Origin: an uncultured Chitinophaga sp.
GTDB lineage: Bacteria > Bacteroidota > Bacteroidia > Chitinophagales > Chitinophagaceae
Direction of reading: 5' to 3'
Length of the DNA: 64,000 nt
Assembly (NCBI RefSeq): GCF_937898475.1
Contig: NZ_CALEJS010000016.1
Location: 970,572 to 1,034,571, forward strand
The notes under the pieces were generated by a model. It was not told the origin of the DNA and did not search any database. It saw only the letters and a program-made list of their open reading frames with translations. This document shows positions 50,356 to 59,237 of this stretch, in pieces. The position numbers and the translations under genes were made by a program. Position 1 is the first letter of the stretch, and every line of letters begins with the position of its first letter.

Positions 50356-50380
50356 GTTGTCAGTTGCAATGACTGACAAC
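50356..50380. repeat. Hairpin in divergent promoter region
   Basis: GTTGTCAGT (50356-50364) pairs with ACTGACAAC (50372-50380), and a further CTGACAAC follows at 50393. It lies between the divergent radical SAM and GH25 genes; it might be an operator or a fragment of a simple repeat. Confidence 0.4.
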
Positions 50381-50412
50381 GGTAGCTTTCAGCTGACAAC
50401 TGTTAAATATCA

Positions 50413-51171
50413 ATGAGGAAGAAAAAACCGGGACGTTTACTGCTTATACTTATGGTAATGGTGGCCGCTGCCGTGGCCGCATGGTTATGGTGGCAGCAGC
50501 GGCAGGAAGCGCTGAACTTTGTACGGTATGAGGAATTCGGAATTGATATGCCCGTGAATTATTCCATACATGGTATAGACGTGTCAAAATTCCAGCGTGA
50601 AATAAACTGGGAGGCGGTAAGGCAGATGCAGGTGGATAAGATACGTATATCCTTTACCTTTATTAAGGCTACAGAGGGCATTACCCGTCAGGATGCAGCG
50701 TTTAAGCGCAACTGGGACAAGGCCGGAAAAGCAGGACTGGTACGCGGCGCCTATCACTTCTTCTATTCTACCCGTGACCCCATCAAACAAGCTATCAATT
50801 TCCGGAATGTGGTACAGCTGGAATCAGGCGACCTGCCACCCGTGCTGGATATAGAAATGCACAATAACCAGCCTGCCGCCGTGATCAGAAGCACGGCAAA
50901 GATCTGGCTGGAAGAGATGGAAAAAGCTTACGGGATAAAGCCCATTATTTATACTAACCTGAAGTTCTATAATACCTACCTTGGGGATGAGTTTAATGAC
51001 TACCCGCTATGGATAGCCCATTATTACCAGAAAGAGCGGCCCCGTGTAAACCGGGAGTGGCTTTTCTGGCAGCACAGTGATATTGGCAGGGTGAACGGTA
51101 TAAAAACAATCGTAGATTTTAATGTATTCAGAGGCGATAGTGCGGCGTTAATGAAATTGTGCCTGCCCTGA
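50413..51171 (+). CDS. GH25 lysozyme-like muramidase, membrane-anchored
   Basis: This 252-residue protein is a glycoside hydrolase family 25 muramidase that cuts peptidoglycan. A membrane anchor or uncleaved signal lies at residues 8-27 (RLLLILMVMVAAAVAAWLWW). The catalytic fold follows with HGIDVSKFQREINW near 55 (first Asp), FIKATEGITRQD near 84, GLVRGAYHFF near 108 and LPPVLDIEMHNN near 140 (the acid Asp/Glu pair). KIYTNLKF and PLWIAHYYQ are also conserved. Active in the periplasm. The next gene, a small membrane protein 28 bases downstream, may be cotranscribed. Confidence 0.92.
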   Translation: MRKKKPGRLLLILMVMVAAAVAAWLWWQQRQEALNFVRYEEFGIDMPVNYSIHGIDVSKFQREINWEAVRQMQVDKIRISFTFIKATEGITRQDAAFKRNWDKAGKAGLVRGAYHFFYSTRDPIKQAINFRNVVQLESGDLPPVLDIEMHNNQPAAVIRSTAKIWLEEMEKAYGIKPIIYTNLKFYNTYLGDEFNDYPLWIAHYYQKERPRVNREWLFWQHSDIGRVNGIKTIVDFNVFRGDSAALMKLCLP

Positions 51172-51199
51172 TGGGAGTAACCAGTTAATAAACCCGCTT

Positions 51200-51457
51200 A
51201 TGCAACCCGAAGAAGAACAGAAAGACCCTTTTAATTCGGTAATGGTGCAGTTTTTTGTGAAGATCATGCGCACCATGTTCCTGGGGCTTTTCTGGATGCT
51301 GGTAAATGTATTCCTGGGCCTTTTCCTGGGGATGGGGGTGCCGGACGAATCAACGCCCGGCCGCCTGATATTCTTTTACGCCTGGCTGGTACTTACCCTT
51401 GCTGCCTACCTTTATGTGGTATGGCGCTGGTGGAGAAAGAAGCTGCCGCCGCCATGA
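51200..51457 (+). CDS. Small two-helix membrane protein, unknown
   Basis: This 85-residue protein has two hydrophobic helices (about 17-44, MRTMFLGLFWMLVNVFLGLF, and 56-77, FFYAWLVLTLAAYLYVVWRW) separated by a short loop GVPDESTPG. No family is recognised, but I recall similar short proteins next to GH25 genes in Chitinophagaceae. It follows the muramidase by 28 bases on the same strand and ends just before the convergent CAP lipoprotein (51459). Confidence 0.7.
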   Translation: MQPEEEQKDPFNSVMVQFFVKIMRTMFLGLFWMLVNVFLGLFLGMGVPDESTPGRLIFFYAWLVLTLAAYLYVVWRWWRKKLPPP

Positions 51458-51458
51458 T

Positions 51459-51989
51459 TTATTTGCGCGTACCTAATTCCATGGTCCATAATTTTCCATA
51501 CCTGCCCACTCCCATTTCTGTAAAGTTCGGATCCATCATATTCCTGCAATGCTTGGGGCTGGTGAGCCAGCCCAGTACGGTTGCCTGTTCATCCGTAAGC
51601 CCGGTGGCAATGTTTTCTCCGTACCGCAGCCAGGGATAACCAACCGCATCCAGGCGCTGCCCCGGGTCAGACCCGCCCGGGGCAATATGATCAAAATACG
51701 ATTGCTCAGACATGTCTTTACTATGCAGCCAGGCTGCTTTTTCCAATGTACCGTTCCAGCTGACAGAAGGTACCGGAGGCATTTTGGAATCGCCGCAATT
51801 ACAGCCCCGGCTGCGCAGCCCGTTCACCAGGCGCAGCAAAAAAGCACGGTCTACCTTGTTTTCAGGGAATGAATCAGAAACAAAACCCGTAGTATCGCTT
51901 ACAACAGGGTTTACAGCTGTGTCTTTAGCACAGCAGATAAAAGAAAGGCTTATGCACAACAGTGCCGCAAATCTGAAAATGCCGGTCAT
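51459..51989 (-). CDS. CAP-domain (SCP/PR1-like) lipoprotein
   Basis: This 176-residue protein has a lipoprotein signal ending SLSFICC (C19 or C20 as the lipidated residue) and a CAP domain over about residues 45-176: FLLRLVNGLRSRGC, LEKAAWLHSKDMSEQSYFDH near 87 (His of the CAP tetrad), RYGENIATGLTDEQAT near 122 (Glu) and GWLTSPKHCRNMMDPNFTEM near 142 (second His). The residues expected in the CAP cavity are visible. Function in bacteria is unclear; peptide, sterol or metal binding and proteolysis are reported in related proteins. Stand-alone gene, leftward. Confidence 0.88.
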   Translation of the reverse strand: MTGIFRFAALLCISLSFICCAKDTAVNPVVSDTTGFVSDSFPENKVDRAFLLRLVNGLRSRGCNCGDSKMPPVPSVSWNGTLEKAAWLHSKDMSEQSYFDHIAPGGSDPGQRLDAVGYPWLRYGENIATGLTDEQATVLGWLTSPKHCRNMMDPNFTEMGVGRYGKLWTMELGTRK

Positions 51990-52205
51990 TATTACCAGTT
52001 AAGTGTAAAGGATTAAATGAATACCGGTTTGAGATAGAATCGGGCTAAAATTAGATTGAGTTGTTCAGAGGCAGGGTTAAAATCACAAGGAACAAATATA
52101 GTGTGGCAGAATGAAAATTGGACAGTCTTTTTTGTAAAGCGGATGTTAACAAAAACACCAAGGGCTGAAACAATGCGTTTCAACCCTTGATATTCAATAG
52201 ATAAC

Positions 52206-52664
52206 TCATTTGCTTTCTTTCTCCAGATCGCGGTATTTTTTGATCCGGTCGTGTGACAGCCTGAGCTCTCCCTGCTGCCGGGTAATAACATCCAGCATAT
52301 CGCCGGGGATCTCCACTTCATTGCTGAGGGCCATGTTGTATACCCGTAGCGTTACATCTTCGCCATATTCACAGGAGGCCAGCACGCTGGAATCGCTGTT
52401 GGTGAAATCAGCCTTCAGGTCCATCCAGGTACGATACAGATCGCCAGCCATGCTGGTATCAGGCTCTTCCTGTCCGCCGCCAGCTTTTATGAACTTATTG
52501 AGTTCAAAGGCGTACTCCCTGCTCTGATCAGCCATAGACTGAAAAATGTGCTGTAATCCCGGATCGTCTACCTCTGTAACGGCATTATCATACCCTGCCG
52601 ACCGGTCGTTATTGACACGTACAAGGTCTTGCAGGGTGTTGATAAGATCTGTGTGCATGATCAT
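52206..52664 (-). CDS. PA2169-family four-helix protein (DUF2383)
   Basis: This 152-residue protein matches the PA2169/DUF2383 family, ferritin-like four-helix bundles of unknown role. Signs are LINTLQDLVRVNNDRSAGYD near residue 7, FQSMADQSREYAFELNKFI near 40, GDLYRTWMDLKADFTNSDSS near 75 and LRLSHDRIKKYRDLEKE at the end. No signal peptide. The start may be at the ATG for residue 1 or residue 3 (MHTDL). It follows the CsbD-like gene on the same strand by 27 bases, and both look like general stress proteins. Confidence 0.88.
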   Translation of the reverse strand: MIMHTDLINTLQDLVRVNNDRSAGYDNAVTEVDDPGLQHIFQSMADQSREYAFELNKFIKAGGGQEEPDTSMAGDLYRTWMDLKADFTNSDSSVLASCEYGEDVTLRVYNMALSNEVEIPGDMLDVITRQQGELRLSHDRIKKYRDLEKESK

Positions 52665-52691
52665 AATAAAAGGATTTTAAGATTTGCATTC

Positions 52692-52901
52692 TTACAGTAA
52701 TGAGGGCTGCAAATATGCTACCTGAATACTTTTTATGATCCTTTTTGCTTCTTCTTTCGACTTCCCGGTTCTCTGTTGCAAGCAGGCTATCAATTCCTGT
52801 TCTTTGCCATAGGTAACTTCGAGGTCTTCGTCGGATAGCTGGGGGTAGCGCTGCCTCAAAACTCTTTTGAGCACCCACCAGTCACGTAACTGCATCTTCA
52901 T
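52692..52901 (-). CDS. CsbD-like general stress protein
   Basis: This 69-residue protein is CsbD-like: MKMQLRDWWVLKRVLRQRYP at the start, then LSDEDLEVTYGKEQELIACL near residue 20 and QQRTGKSKEEAKRIIKSIQ near 40. The LxxxDLxxxxGKExEL pattern is the one known from CsbD proteins of Bacteroidota. The open frame extends 37 codons upstream, but the family start corresponds to the ATG at 52901. The adjacent DUF2383 gene is of the same stress-associated kind. Confidence 0.8.
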   Translation of the reverse strand: MKMQLRDWWVLKRVLRQRYPQLSDEDLEVTYGKEQELIACLQQRTGKSKEEAKRIIKSIQVAYLQPSLL

Positions 52902-53190
52902 AACAAACCAAAATTTAAAGGGTGATTGATGAACGGGGGAACGAAGAAGGTAATTCAATTTCTGTGCCCGCTCTTCGGGCCTGACAATCAAGGCTAAAGC
53001 GGCAGACTGCAATCGAGTGACAGCCGGGATACAACTTTAGTTTACCCACTGTTTGGGGAAATGGGGTAGTACAGGTTGTGGAATTACCGCGTCACAATAA
53101 ATGCTTTAGCCGCCCCCAGCCTGACTTACTGCACTGGAACAAACTTTGTAAAGTATACTACAACACTTTAGAACGCCAAAAAAGAGCAAC

Positions 53191-53400
53191 ATGCCTAGTC
53201 AACATAAAAATACATCCAGTAATAAGAAGGGAACCGGGGAAACAAAGGTGGACAAGGAAAAGAAACCAGCAGAAATACTGAAAACCCGGAAAGCCAGCAA
53301 CTTCACCAATCCGTTGCGGGGAGACCTTTCTGAAATGCCGGAAAAAGAAAATAAAACTGTGCGGGAGAATAAAAGAGATAAGGACGAACATCGAACATAA
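53191..53400 (+). CDS. Small charged disordered protein, unknown
   Basis: This 69-residue protein is lysine/glutamate-rich and probably unstructured: SSNKKGTGETKVDKEKKPAE, then ILKTRKASNFTNPLRGDLSE and MPEKENKTVRENKRD. The NPLRGDLSEMPE part looks like a motif rather than random sequence. I recall short disordered proteins of this type in Chitinophagaceae. A hairpin terminator follows at 53510. Real, but function unknown. Confidence 0.55.
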   Translation: MPSQHKNTSSNKKGTGETKVDKEKKPAEILKTRKASNFTNPLRGDLSEMPEKENKTVRENKRDKDEHRT

Positions 53401-53509
53401 CGACTCACCATATCGATTAGTTGAAACTCTCGTCAACATTAACTTTTATGTAATTTCAGGGAACAGTGTTTAGTCATAGTTCTTCTTTAATGTTGTGGTG
53501 TATAGCAGG

Positions 53510-53540
53510 CCGTCCCATTCCTGGGATGGTTTTCTTTTTT
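53510..53540 (+). terminator. Terminator before the SnoaL-like gene
   Basis: CCGTCCCA (53510-53517) pairs with TGGGATGG (53522-53529), one G-T pair, TTCC loop, followed by TTTTCTTTTTT. It is 110 bases after the small disordered-protein gene. Confidence 0.7.
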
Positions 53541-53550
53541 CAGGAAGTAG

Positions 53551-53988
53551 CTAACTGCTGTGGTCTGCAATGATCTCCCAGGCACCATTCACTTTCCTGA
53601 TGAGCAGGCTGAAATGCCCTTCCAGGTTGCCGATACTGCGTTGCAGTTGAAATTTACCAACAAGAAAACAGAGTTCAGGCGTTAACTGTTTAAACTCCAG
53701 CAGCTTAAATTGCAGCTGACCCATGGCGGCAGTGTCGGGGTATGACTTTTTATAACGATCCAGCGTAGCCTGCCAGCCATAGGTAATGCCGGATTTACCA
53801 ATGAAAAGCAGCGAATCCGACTGCCAGTAAGTATCCATAAATGCACGGATATTGCCCTGGTTCCAGGCGCTTATTTGCTGCTGCATTAATTGCCCGATTG
53901 CCTGCTCGGCTGTTTGCTGTGCCCGGGCTGCAGACCCTGTAGTGGCTAATACAAATGCCAAAGGAATAGTATACAGGAGGAAACGCAT
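53551..53988 (-). CDS. SnoaL/DUF4440-like exported protein
   Basis: This 145-residue protein has a signal peptide (MRFLLYTIPLAFVLATTGSA, cleavage near residue 23) and an alpha+beta barrel NTF2-like domain of the DUF4440/SnoaL type: MQQQISAWNQGNIRAFMDTY near 35, SDSLLFIGKSGITYGWQATL near 56 and FQLQRSIGNLEGHFSLLIRK near 112 with the last strand GAWEIIADHSS. Such domains bind small molecules or act as isomerases; no catalytic residues stand out. Periplasmic. Single gene. Confidence 0.85.
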   Translation of the reverse strand: MRFLLYTIPLAFVLATTGSAARAQQTAEQAIGQLMQQQISAWNQGNIRAFMDTYWQSDSLLFIGKSGITYGWQATLDRYKKSYPDTAAMGQLQFKLLEFKQLTPELCFLVGKFQLQRSIGNLEGHFSLLIRKVNGAWEIIADHSS

Positions 53989-54102
53989 GTCGAAAATTTA
54001 GCAAAAGATATATAGTTTTTAGCTGTAAGGCAAATTTGATTATACTACCTTTGCAAACGACATAAAAAAGGAAGCTTTATCATTAATTAAAATCAATAGC
54101 AT

Positions 54103-55293
54103 ATGCCTGGATATGAACTATTTGGTGCTGAGGAAAGGAAAGAAGTGAATGATGTACTGGAAACCGGTATTTTCATGCGTTATGGTTTTGATGGTCCCCG
54201 CAAGGGCGTCTGGAAAGCCAAAGAATTGGAGAATGCCATCAGCAGCAAACTGAACGTACCCTACACACAGCTTACCTCCAGCGGCACTACCGCCCTTACT
54301 ACCGCCCTGGCGGCCCTGGGTGTAGGCGCAGGCGACGAAGTGATCATGCCTACTTTCACTTTTGTGGCCAGCTTTGAAAGTATATTCTCCGTGGGAGCCA
54401 CTCCCGTTCTGGTTGATATAGATGATACCCTTACCCTGGATCCCAGGGCTGTGGAAGCCGCTATTACCCCCCGTACAAAGGTGGTGATGCCGGTACATAT
54501 GTGCGGCGCCATGGCAGACCTGGATGCACTGAAAGCCATCTGCGAAAAGCACAACCTGATACTCCTGGAAGACGCCTGCCAGTCATTCGGCGCCAGCTAT
54601 AAAGGCAAGGCGCTGGGTACCATCGGCCACGCCGGGGCATTTTCATTCGACTTTGTAAAAACCATCACCTGTGCCGAAGGCGGCGCCGTGGTGACCAGCG
54701 ATAAGGACCTGTATATCAGGTGCGACGGCTTCTCTGATCACGGGCACGACCACCTGGGCGCAGACCGCGGTGCGGATCAGCACCCCTTTATGGGATACAA
54801 TTTCCGTATCTCTGAACTGCATGCCGCTGTAGGCCTGGCACAGATACGCAAGCTGGACCACTTCCTGGCCATCCAGCGGAATACCAAGAAGATCTTTAAG
54901 GATGCCCTGGCGGCTATCCCGGAAGTGAGCTTCCGCCGCCTGCCCGACCCTGAAGGCGATAGCGCCACTTTCCTGGGCTTTTTCCTGCCCGAAGAGAGCC
55001 AGGCGCGGGCTGCCGCTGCTGCCATGAAGGCTGCCGGACTGGCCGCGTTTTACTGGTATGACAATAACTGGCATTATATCCGCAACTGGGACCACTTTAA
55101 GCAAAGCACTACCCTGAATCATTTTGCCCCCGGCCTGCAACAGGCAATGGAGCTGTATAAGATCAGGCAGTTCCCTGTTTCAGATGCTATCATCAACCGT
55201 TGCATCTGCACACCGATCAACCTGGCCTGGACTGAGCAGGAAGTGAAGGAAAGGGCCAACAAGCTGGTGACTGCCGTTAAGAGCGTGTTATAA
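54103..55293 (+). CDS. kdnA: 8-amino-3,8-dideoxy-manno-octulosonate (Kdo8N) transaminase KdnA
   Basis: KdnA aminates 8-oxo-Kdo to Kdo8N. The 396-residue protein is a DegT/DnrJ/EryC1-type PLP aminotransferase with TSSGTTALTTALAALGVGAG near residue 58, PTFTFVASFESI near 85, the lysine in FDFVKTITCAEGGAVVTSD near 180 and the family end CICTPINLAWTEQEVKERAN. The N-terminus (MPGYELFGAEERKEVNDVLE, RYGFDGPRKGVWKAKE) is, from memory, the close pattern of the characterised Shewanella enzyme. A TACCTTTG -7 box lies at 54046. It is followed by kdsB (18 bases) and the KdnB-like dehydrogenase (38 bases), which is the complete set for CMP-Kdo8N. Confidence 0.9.
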   Translation: MPGYELFGAEERKEVNDVLETGIFMRYGFDGPRKGVWKAKELENAISSKLNVPYTQLTSSGTTALTTALAALGVGAGDEVIMPTFTFVASFESIFSVGATPVLVDIDDTLTLDPRAVEAAITPRTKVVMPVHMCGAMADLDALKAICEKHNLILLEDACQSFGASYKGKALGTIGHAGAFSFDFVKTITCAEGGAVVTSDKDLYIRCDGFSDHGHDHLGADRGADQHPFMGYNFRISELHAAVGLAQIRKLDHFLAIQRNTKKIFKDALAAIPEVSFRRLPDPEGDSATFLGFFLPEESQARAAAAAMKAAGLAAFYWYDNNWHYIRNWDHFKQSTTLNHFAPGLQQAMELYKIRQFPVSDAIINRCICTPINLAWTEQEVKERANKLVTAVKSVL

Positions 55294-55311
55294 GCACAGA
55301 ATAACAACATT

Positions 55312-56037
55312 ATGAAGAAGATAGCCTTAATACCTGCCCGTTACGGCGCCACCCGTTTCCCCGGGAAACTGATGGCTAAGCTGGGGGGTAAATCCGTGAT
55401 ACTCCGTACATACGAATCTACGGTGAACACCGGCGTGTTCGACGAAGTGATAGTGGTTTGCGACAGTGATATCATCTACCAGGAGATCGTTCAGAACAAC
55501 GGCAAGGCCATAATGAGCCGGAAGGAGCATGAATGCGGTACCGACCGCATTGCAGAAGCAGTGGCGGATATGGACGTGGATATCGTGGTGAATGTACAGG
55601 GCGATGAGCCTTTTACCCAGAAAGGCCCCCTGGAAAAGCTACTGCAGGTATTTGAAGGCGAGGCTGGTAAGCAGGTGCAGGTGGCCTCCCTGATGCAGGA
55701 ACTGAAAGACTGGAAATCCATAGAAGACCCTAACTATGTTAAGGTAGCGGTCGATAAACATTTTAACGCTTTATTCTTTTCCCGTTCCGTTATACCTTAT
55801 CCTCGCAACAAAGAAGCGCGCAGCATTTACTACGAACATATTGGTATCTATGCCTTCCGTAAACAAACGCTGCTGGAGTTTACCCGGCTGCCGGTAAGCC
55901 CGCTGGAGAATGCAGAGAAAATAGAATGCCTGCGGTACCTGGAGAACGGCATTCCCATGAAAATGGTGGTAACAGAATATATGGGCGTGGAAATAGACAC
56001 CCCTGAGGATCTGCAGAAAGCAACGCAGCTGCTGTAA
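55312..56037 (+). CDS. kdsB: CMP-Kdo/Kdo8N synthetase KdsB
   Basis: KdsB activates Kdo (here probably Kdo8N) with CTP. The 241-residue protein has the signature KIALIPARYGATRFPGKLM at the start, NTGVFDEVIVVCDSDII near 39, RKEHECGTDRIAEAVADM near 66, VNVQGDEPFTQKGPLEKLL near 91 and EYMGVEIDTPEDLQKA at the end. The RYGATRFPGK motif is the usual nucleotide-binding loop. It lies between kdnA and the KdnB-like gene, so it is expected to use the 8-amino sugar, as the Shewanella enzyme does. Confidence 0.93.
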   Translation: MKKIALIPARYGATRFPGKLMAKLGGKSVILRTYESTVNTGVFDEVIVVCDSDIIYQEIVQNNGKAIMSRKEHECGTDRIAEAVADMDVDIVVNVQGDEPFTQKGPLEKLLQVFEGEAGKQVQVASLMQELKDWKSIEDPNYVKVAVDKHFNALFFSRSVIPYPRNKEARSIYYEHIGIYAFRKQTLLEFTRLPVSPLENAEKIECLRYLENGIPMKMVVTEYMGVEIDTPEDLQKATQLL

Positions 56038-56075
56038 TTAACAATGAGCATTAACAATTTATAATTTAGGAGCGG

Positions 56076-57152
56076 ATGAAATTCAGAAATTTTAAACTGG
56101 TAGGTTACGTCATATTCGGCCGCGGGGCCTTTAACCAGCTGGATGAGATACTGGCGCCCCAGCGTAAGGGAGACGCCCCCATGATATTTTTTGTAGATCA
56201 CTTTTTCAGGGACAAGGCGGCGTTCACCAGCCGTATACCGCTGCGCGGCAAGGATAAGATCGTGTTCATTGACGTAACGCACGAGCCCAAAACCACCTAT
56301 GTAGATCAGTTGCGGGATGAATTGAAGACAGAATTCGGCCAGGTATCCGGTATCATCGGTATTGGCGGCGGCTCCACAATGGACATGGCCAAGGCGGTAT
56401 CGCTGATGATGAACAATCCCGGTTCTTCCGCTGATTACCAGGGTTGGGACCTCATAAAACAACCCGGCGTATATAAAGCAGGTATTCCCACCCTTTCAGG
56501 CACCGGGGCAGAGGTTAGCCGAACAACGGTACTTACCGGACCTACGAAAAAACTGGGGCTTAACTCCGATTTTACACCATTTGACCAGATAGTGCTGGAT
56601 CCCGAGCTGATCAGGGACGCACCGGTGAACCAGCGTTTCTATACCGCTATGGATTGTTACATCCACTGTGTGGAGTCGCTGGAAGGCACTTACCTCAATG
56701 CGTTCAGCCGCTCTTATGGAGAAAAGGCACTGGCGCTGTGCCAGGAGATATTCCTTACAAAACAGCATTGGGATGATGATGCAGATGAAAAACTGATGAT
56801 GGCTTCCTATGCCGGAGGTATGAGCATCGCCTACTCACAGGTAGGGGTGGCGCATGCTGTAAGCTATGGCCTCAGCTATCTGTTGGGCACCCATCATGGC
56901 GTAGGCAATTGCGTTGTGTTTGACAAACTGGAGGAGTTCTACCCGCAGGGCGTGGAAGAGTTTAAGGAGATGGTGCAGAAACATCACATCACCATCCCGC
57001 AGCATATTACCAAAGGCTTGAGCGATGAGCAGTTCAACACCATGATAGACGTATCCCTGGGCATGGCGCCACTGTGGGAGAACGCCCTGGGTAAAGACTG
57101 GCAGCAGCAGATGACAAGAGACCGCCTGCGCGCCTTGTACGAAAGATTGTAA
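56076..57152 (+). CDS. kdnB: 3-deoxy-manno-octulosonate 8-oxidase-type dehydrogenase KdnB
   Basis: KdnB is an iron-containing alcohol dehydrogenase that oxidises C8 of Kdo, the first step of Kdo8N formation. The 358-residue protein has GIIGIGGGSTMDMAKAVS near residue 96 (nucleotide loop), AGIPTLSGTGAEVSRTTVLT near 138, DCYIHCVESLEGTY near 195 (His ligand) and GVAHAVSYGLSYLLGTHHGV near 258 with the other two histidine ligands (HH in GTHHG). The N-terminus (KFRNFKLVGYVIFGRGAFNQ) is similar in form to the characterised enzyme. It closes the kdnA-kdsB-kdnB unit. A general alcohol dehydrogenase is the alternative, but the neighbours make it unlikely. Confidence 0.9.
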   Translation: MKFRNFKLVGYVIFGRGAFNQLDEILAPQRKGDAPMIFFVDHFFRDKAAFTSRIPLRGKDKIVFIDVTHEPKTTYVDQLRDELKTEFGQVSGIIGIGGGSTMDMAKAVSLMMNNPGSSADYQGWDLIKQPGVYKAGIPTLSGTGAEVSRTTVLTGPTKKLGLNSDFTPFDQIVLDPELIRDAPVNQRFYTAMDCYIHCVESLEGTYLNAFSRSYGEKALALCQEIFLTKQHWDDDADEKLMMASYAGGMSIAYSQVGVAHAVSYGLSYLLGTHHGVGNCVVFDKLEEFYPQGVEEFKEMVQKHHITIPQHITKGLSDEQFNTMIDVSLGMAPLWENALGKDWQQQMTRDRLRALYERL

Positions 57153-57172
57153 CACGCTATATCATAAAGCAG

Positions 57173-57216
57173 AACGCGGAACGCTGAGATACAACTCAAG
57201 GTGTTCCGCGTTTTGC
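57173..57216 (+). terminator. Terminator after kdnB
   Basis: AACGCGGAAC (57173-57182) pairs with GTTCCGCGTT (57203-57212), followed by TTGCGTTTTG. It ends the kdnA-kdsB-kdnB unit just before the convergent MFS gene. Confidence 0.7.
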
Positions 57217-57240
57217 GTTTTGCGTGCTGCAGGCAGCGTT

Positions 57241-58464
57241 TCAGAGCCATCTGCGGATGTGCGTCTTCATATGCACCAGCCGCCACATTACTTTCAGCCG
57301 GCGGTTATCATAGATGGCAATCAGGTAAACAGTGGCCATCAGGGCGGCAACGCCCATTACACCAAAAGTAGCCGGGAAATAAGACGCATTATTGTGATAG
57401 ATATAGGCAGAAAGATAAGCGCCCAGCCCGATGCCAGCTTCCATGGCAATGTACATGGTAGCCAGTGCGCGGCCACGGTAGGAAGGATCTCCCAGGTCTA
57501 CCGTCCAGGCAGTAACCGCAGGAGAGTTAATACCTACTGACACGCCATAGATCACAGCAGCCGCCATCATCACGAACGGGGTGGTAGTAACTGCCAGCAT
57601 GAACAGTGAAACAGCCATCATGGCCGCAGATATTTTCAGTATCGGTACACGGCCATGCTTGTCAGACAGTTTGCCCGCCAGCAGGCGTATGCCAATAGAT
57701 GCCACGGTAAAGAAGGTAAAGAAAAGCCCTTTATTATGAATGCCCAGGTGGTTGCTGAAATCCGGGATCACCGTCAGCAGTGCACCATAGCTCAGGAATG
57801 TCAGGAAGGTAACGATCACCGGGCCTACTACCAGCGGCTCAAAGATCTCGTTGCGGGAGATCTTCAGCAGCGATGGACTGAAACGCTGGCGGTTGGGGAG
57901 CGTTTCCTTCAGGCCGCCTATCAGTATTACGACAGATAACAATGCAAATACGGCAGACACCTGGAACATAACATAGATATTCCACCTGGCTGCAATAAAA
58001 CCTCCTATGGCTGGGCCTATAGCCAGGCCAATGGTACTGAAAAGACCAACCATGCCCATCGCCTCCGCCCGCCTGTGATAAGGCACGAGATCGGAAATAT
58101 AGGCGGTGGTACCCGTAGGTTTAAAGCCGGTAGAAAAGCCATGAAAGAAGCGGAGCAGCAGGAAAGCGCCAACAGAACTAACCAACGGATACAACAGGCT
58201 GCATATAACACATACCACCGAGCCGAATATCATTACCGGTACACGGCCAACAGTATCTGTCAATTTGCCGCTAAAAGGACGCGATAAACCTGCCATTAAG
58301 GTAAAAAGTGCCAGAATGTAGCCTTTATAATCTGCGCCACCCATACTACTGAGATAAGCGGGCAGCTCAGGGATCAACATATTGTAACTGGCGGAGAATA
58401 CGGCATTACTAAGGCAAAGTAAAATGAAGTGCAACGTATAGATTCTCCCCGACGACTGTTCCAT
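57241..58464 (-). CDS. Major facilitator superfamily transporter
   Basis: This 407-residue inner-membrane protein is an MFS transporter with about twelve hydrophobic segments. The N-terminal half has the loop FSGKLTDTVGRVPVMIFG (DxxGRR-type motif A) near residue 60, and a similar AGKLSDKHGRVPILKISA in the second half near 260. Between them GFKPTGTTAYISDLVPYHRRAEAMG near 115 agrees with drug or sugar efflux types. No substrate can be assigned. It is convergent with kdnB and could export a metabolite, but no shared regulation is visible. Confidence 0.88.
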   Translation of the reverse strand: MEQSSGRIYTLHFILLCLSNAVFSASYNMLIPELPAYLSSMGGADYKGYILALFTLMAGLSRPFSGKLTDTVGRVPVMIFGSVVCVICSLLYPLVSSVGAFLLLRFFHGFSTGFKPTGTTAYISDLVPYHRRAEAMGMVGLFSTIGLAIGPAIGGFIAARWNIYVMFQVSAVFALLSVVILIGGLKETLPNRQRFSPSLLKISRNEIFEPLVVGPVIVTFLTFLSYGALLTVIPDFSNHLGIHNKGLFFTFFTVASIGIRLLAGKLSDKHGRVPILKISAAMMAVSLFMLAVTTTPFVMMAAAVIYGVSVGINSPAVTAWTVDLGDPSYRGRALATMYIAMEAGIGLGAYLSAYIYHNNASYFPATFGVMGVAALMATVYLIAIYDNRRLKVMWRLVHMKTHIRRWL

Positions 58465-58694
58465 ACCACAAAATTAGGAAGTATGGCACAATAATAGCAA
58501 AAGAACCAACATCAAATCTACTATCTTTGTAGGATTTTAACACATGACAAGGACCACCCGGGATTAAAGAAGCACTTTGCCGGCGGGCCGCACGCACACC
58601 CCCGCCCCCATCAGTTTCATGTGAAAACGGGAGTAACCAGCCGACCGGATATCCTGCAGAACATAAGTACTGGTAAAAGATCAAATACGTACAT

Positions 58695-59168
58695 ATGAAA
58701 GCAAACATTGGAATCTCCGAAGAAAATCTGAAGGCAGTTGCCTTAGAACTGAACAAGGCCTTAGCTGACCTGATGGTGCTCTACACCAAAACACGCAATT
58801 ATCACTGGAATGTTGAAGGACCCGATTTTATGGAACTGCACAAGTTCTATGAAGAGCAATACAGCCAGCTGGAAGAGGCCATTGACGAAACCGCAGAGCG
58901 TATCCGCACATTGGGCCACTACGCTCAGGGCCGCCTGGCAGACTTCCTGAAACAGACCAGCCTGGTGGAACAGGAGTACACCAACGATGAGCGTACACAG
59001 CTCAGTAACCTGCTGGAAGACCACGAAACAATTATCCGAAACCTGCGCAGACTGGTTACTGAGTTTGCCGACAAGTATAAGGACATTGGCTCCAGCGATT
59101 TTGCCACTGAATTATTAAGGCAGCACGAGAAAATGGCCTGGATGATCCGTTCCTATCTCAACAAATGA
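58695..59168 (+). CDS. dps: DNA starvation/stationary-phase protection protein Dps
   Basis: Dps is a mini-ferritin that stores iron, consumes peroxide and binds DNA under stress. The 157-residue protein has YTKTRNYHWNVEGPDFMELH near residue 31 (ferroxidase His and Asp), EEQYSQLEEAIDETAERIRT near 54 and LLRQHEKMAWMIRSYLNK at the end. Length and motifs agree with the family. A TATCTTTG -7 box lies 165 bases upstream at 58523-58530, but no -33 element is seen, so the promoter is not certain. Confidence 0.94.
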   Translation: MKANIGISEENLKAVALELNKALADLMVLYTKTRNYHWNVEGPDFMELHKFYEEQYSQLEEAIDETAERIRTLGHYAQGRLADFLKQTSLVEQEYTNDERTQLSNLLEDHETIIRNLRRLVTEFADKYKDIGSSDFATELLRQHEKMAWMIRSYLNK

Positions 59169-59237
59169 TACCTTATGTGATTGGAGTCCGGCTCGCAGAT
59201 CTTTTGTAATATTATAGTTCTAAACCCACCAAGGCTT

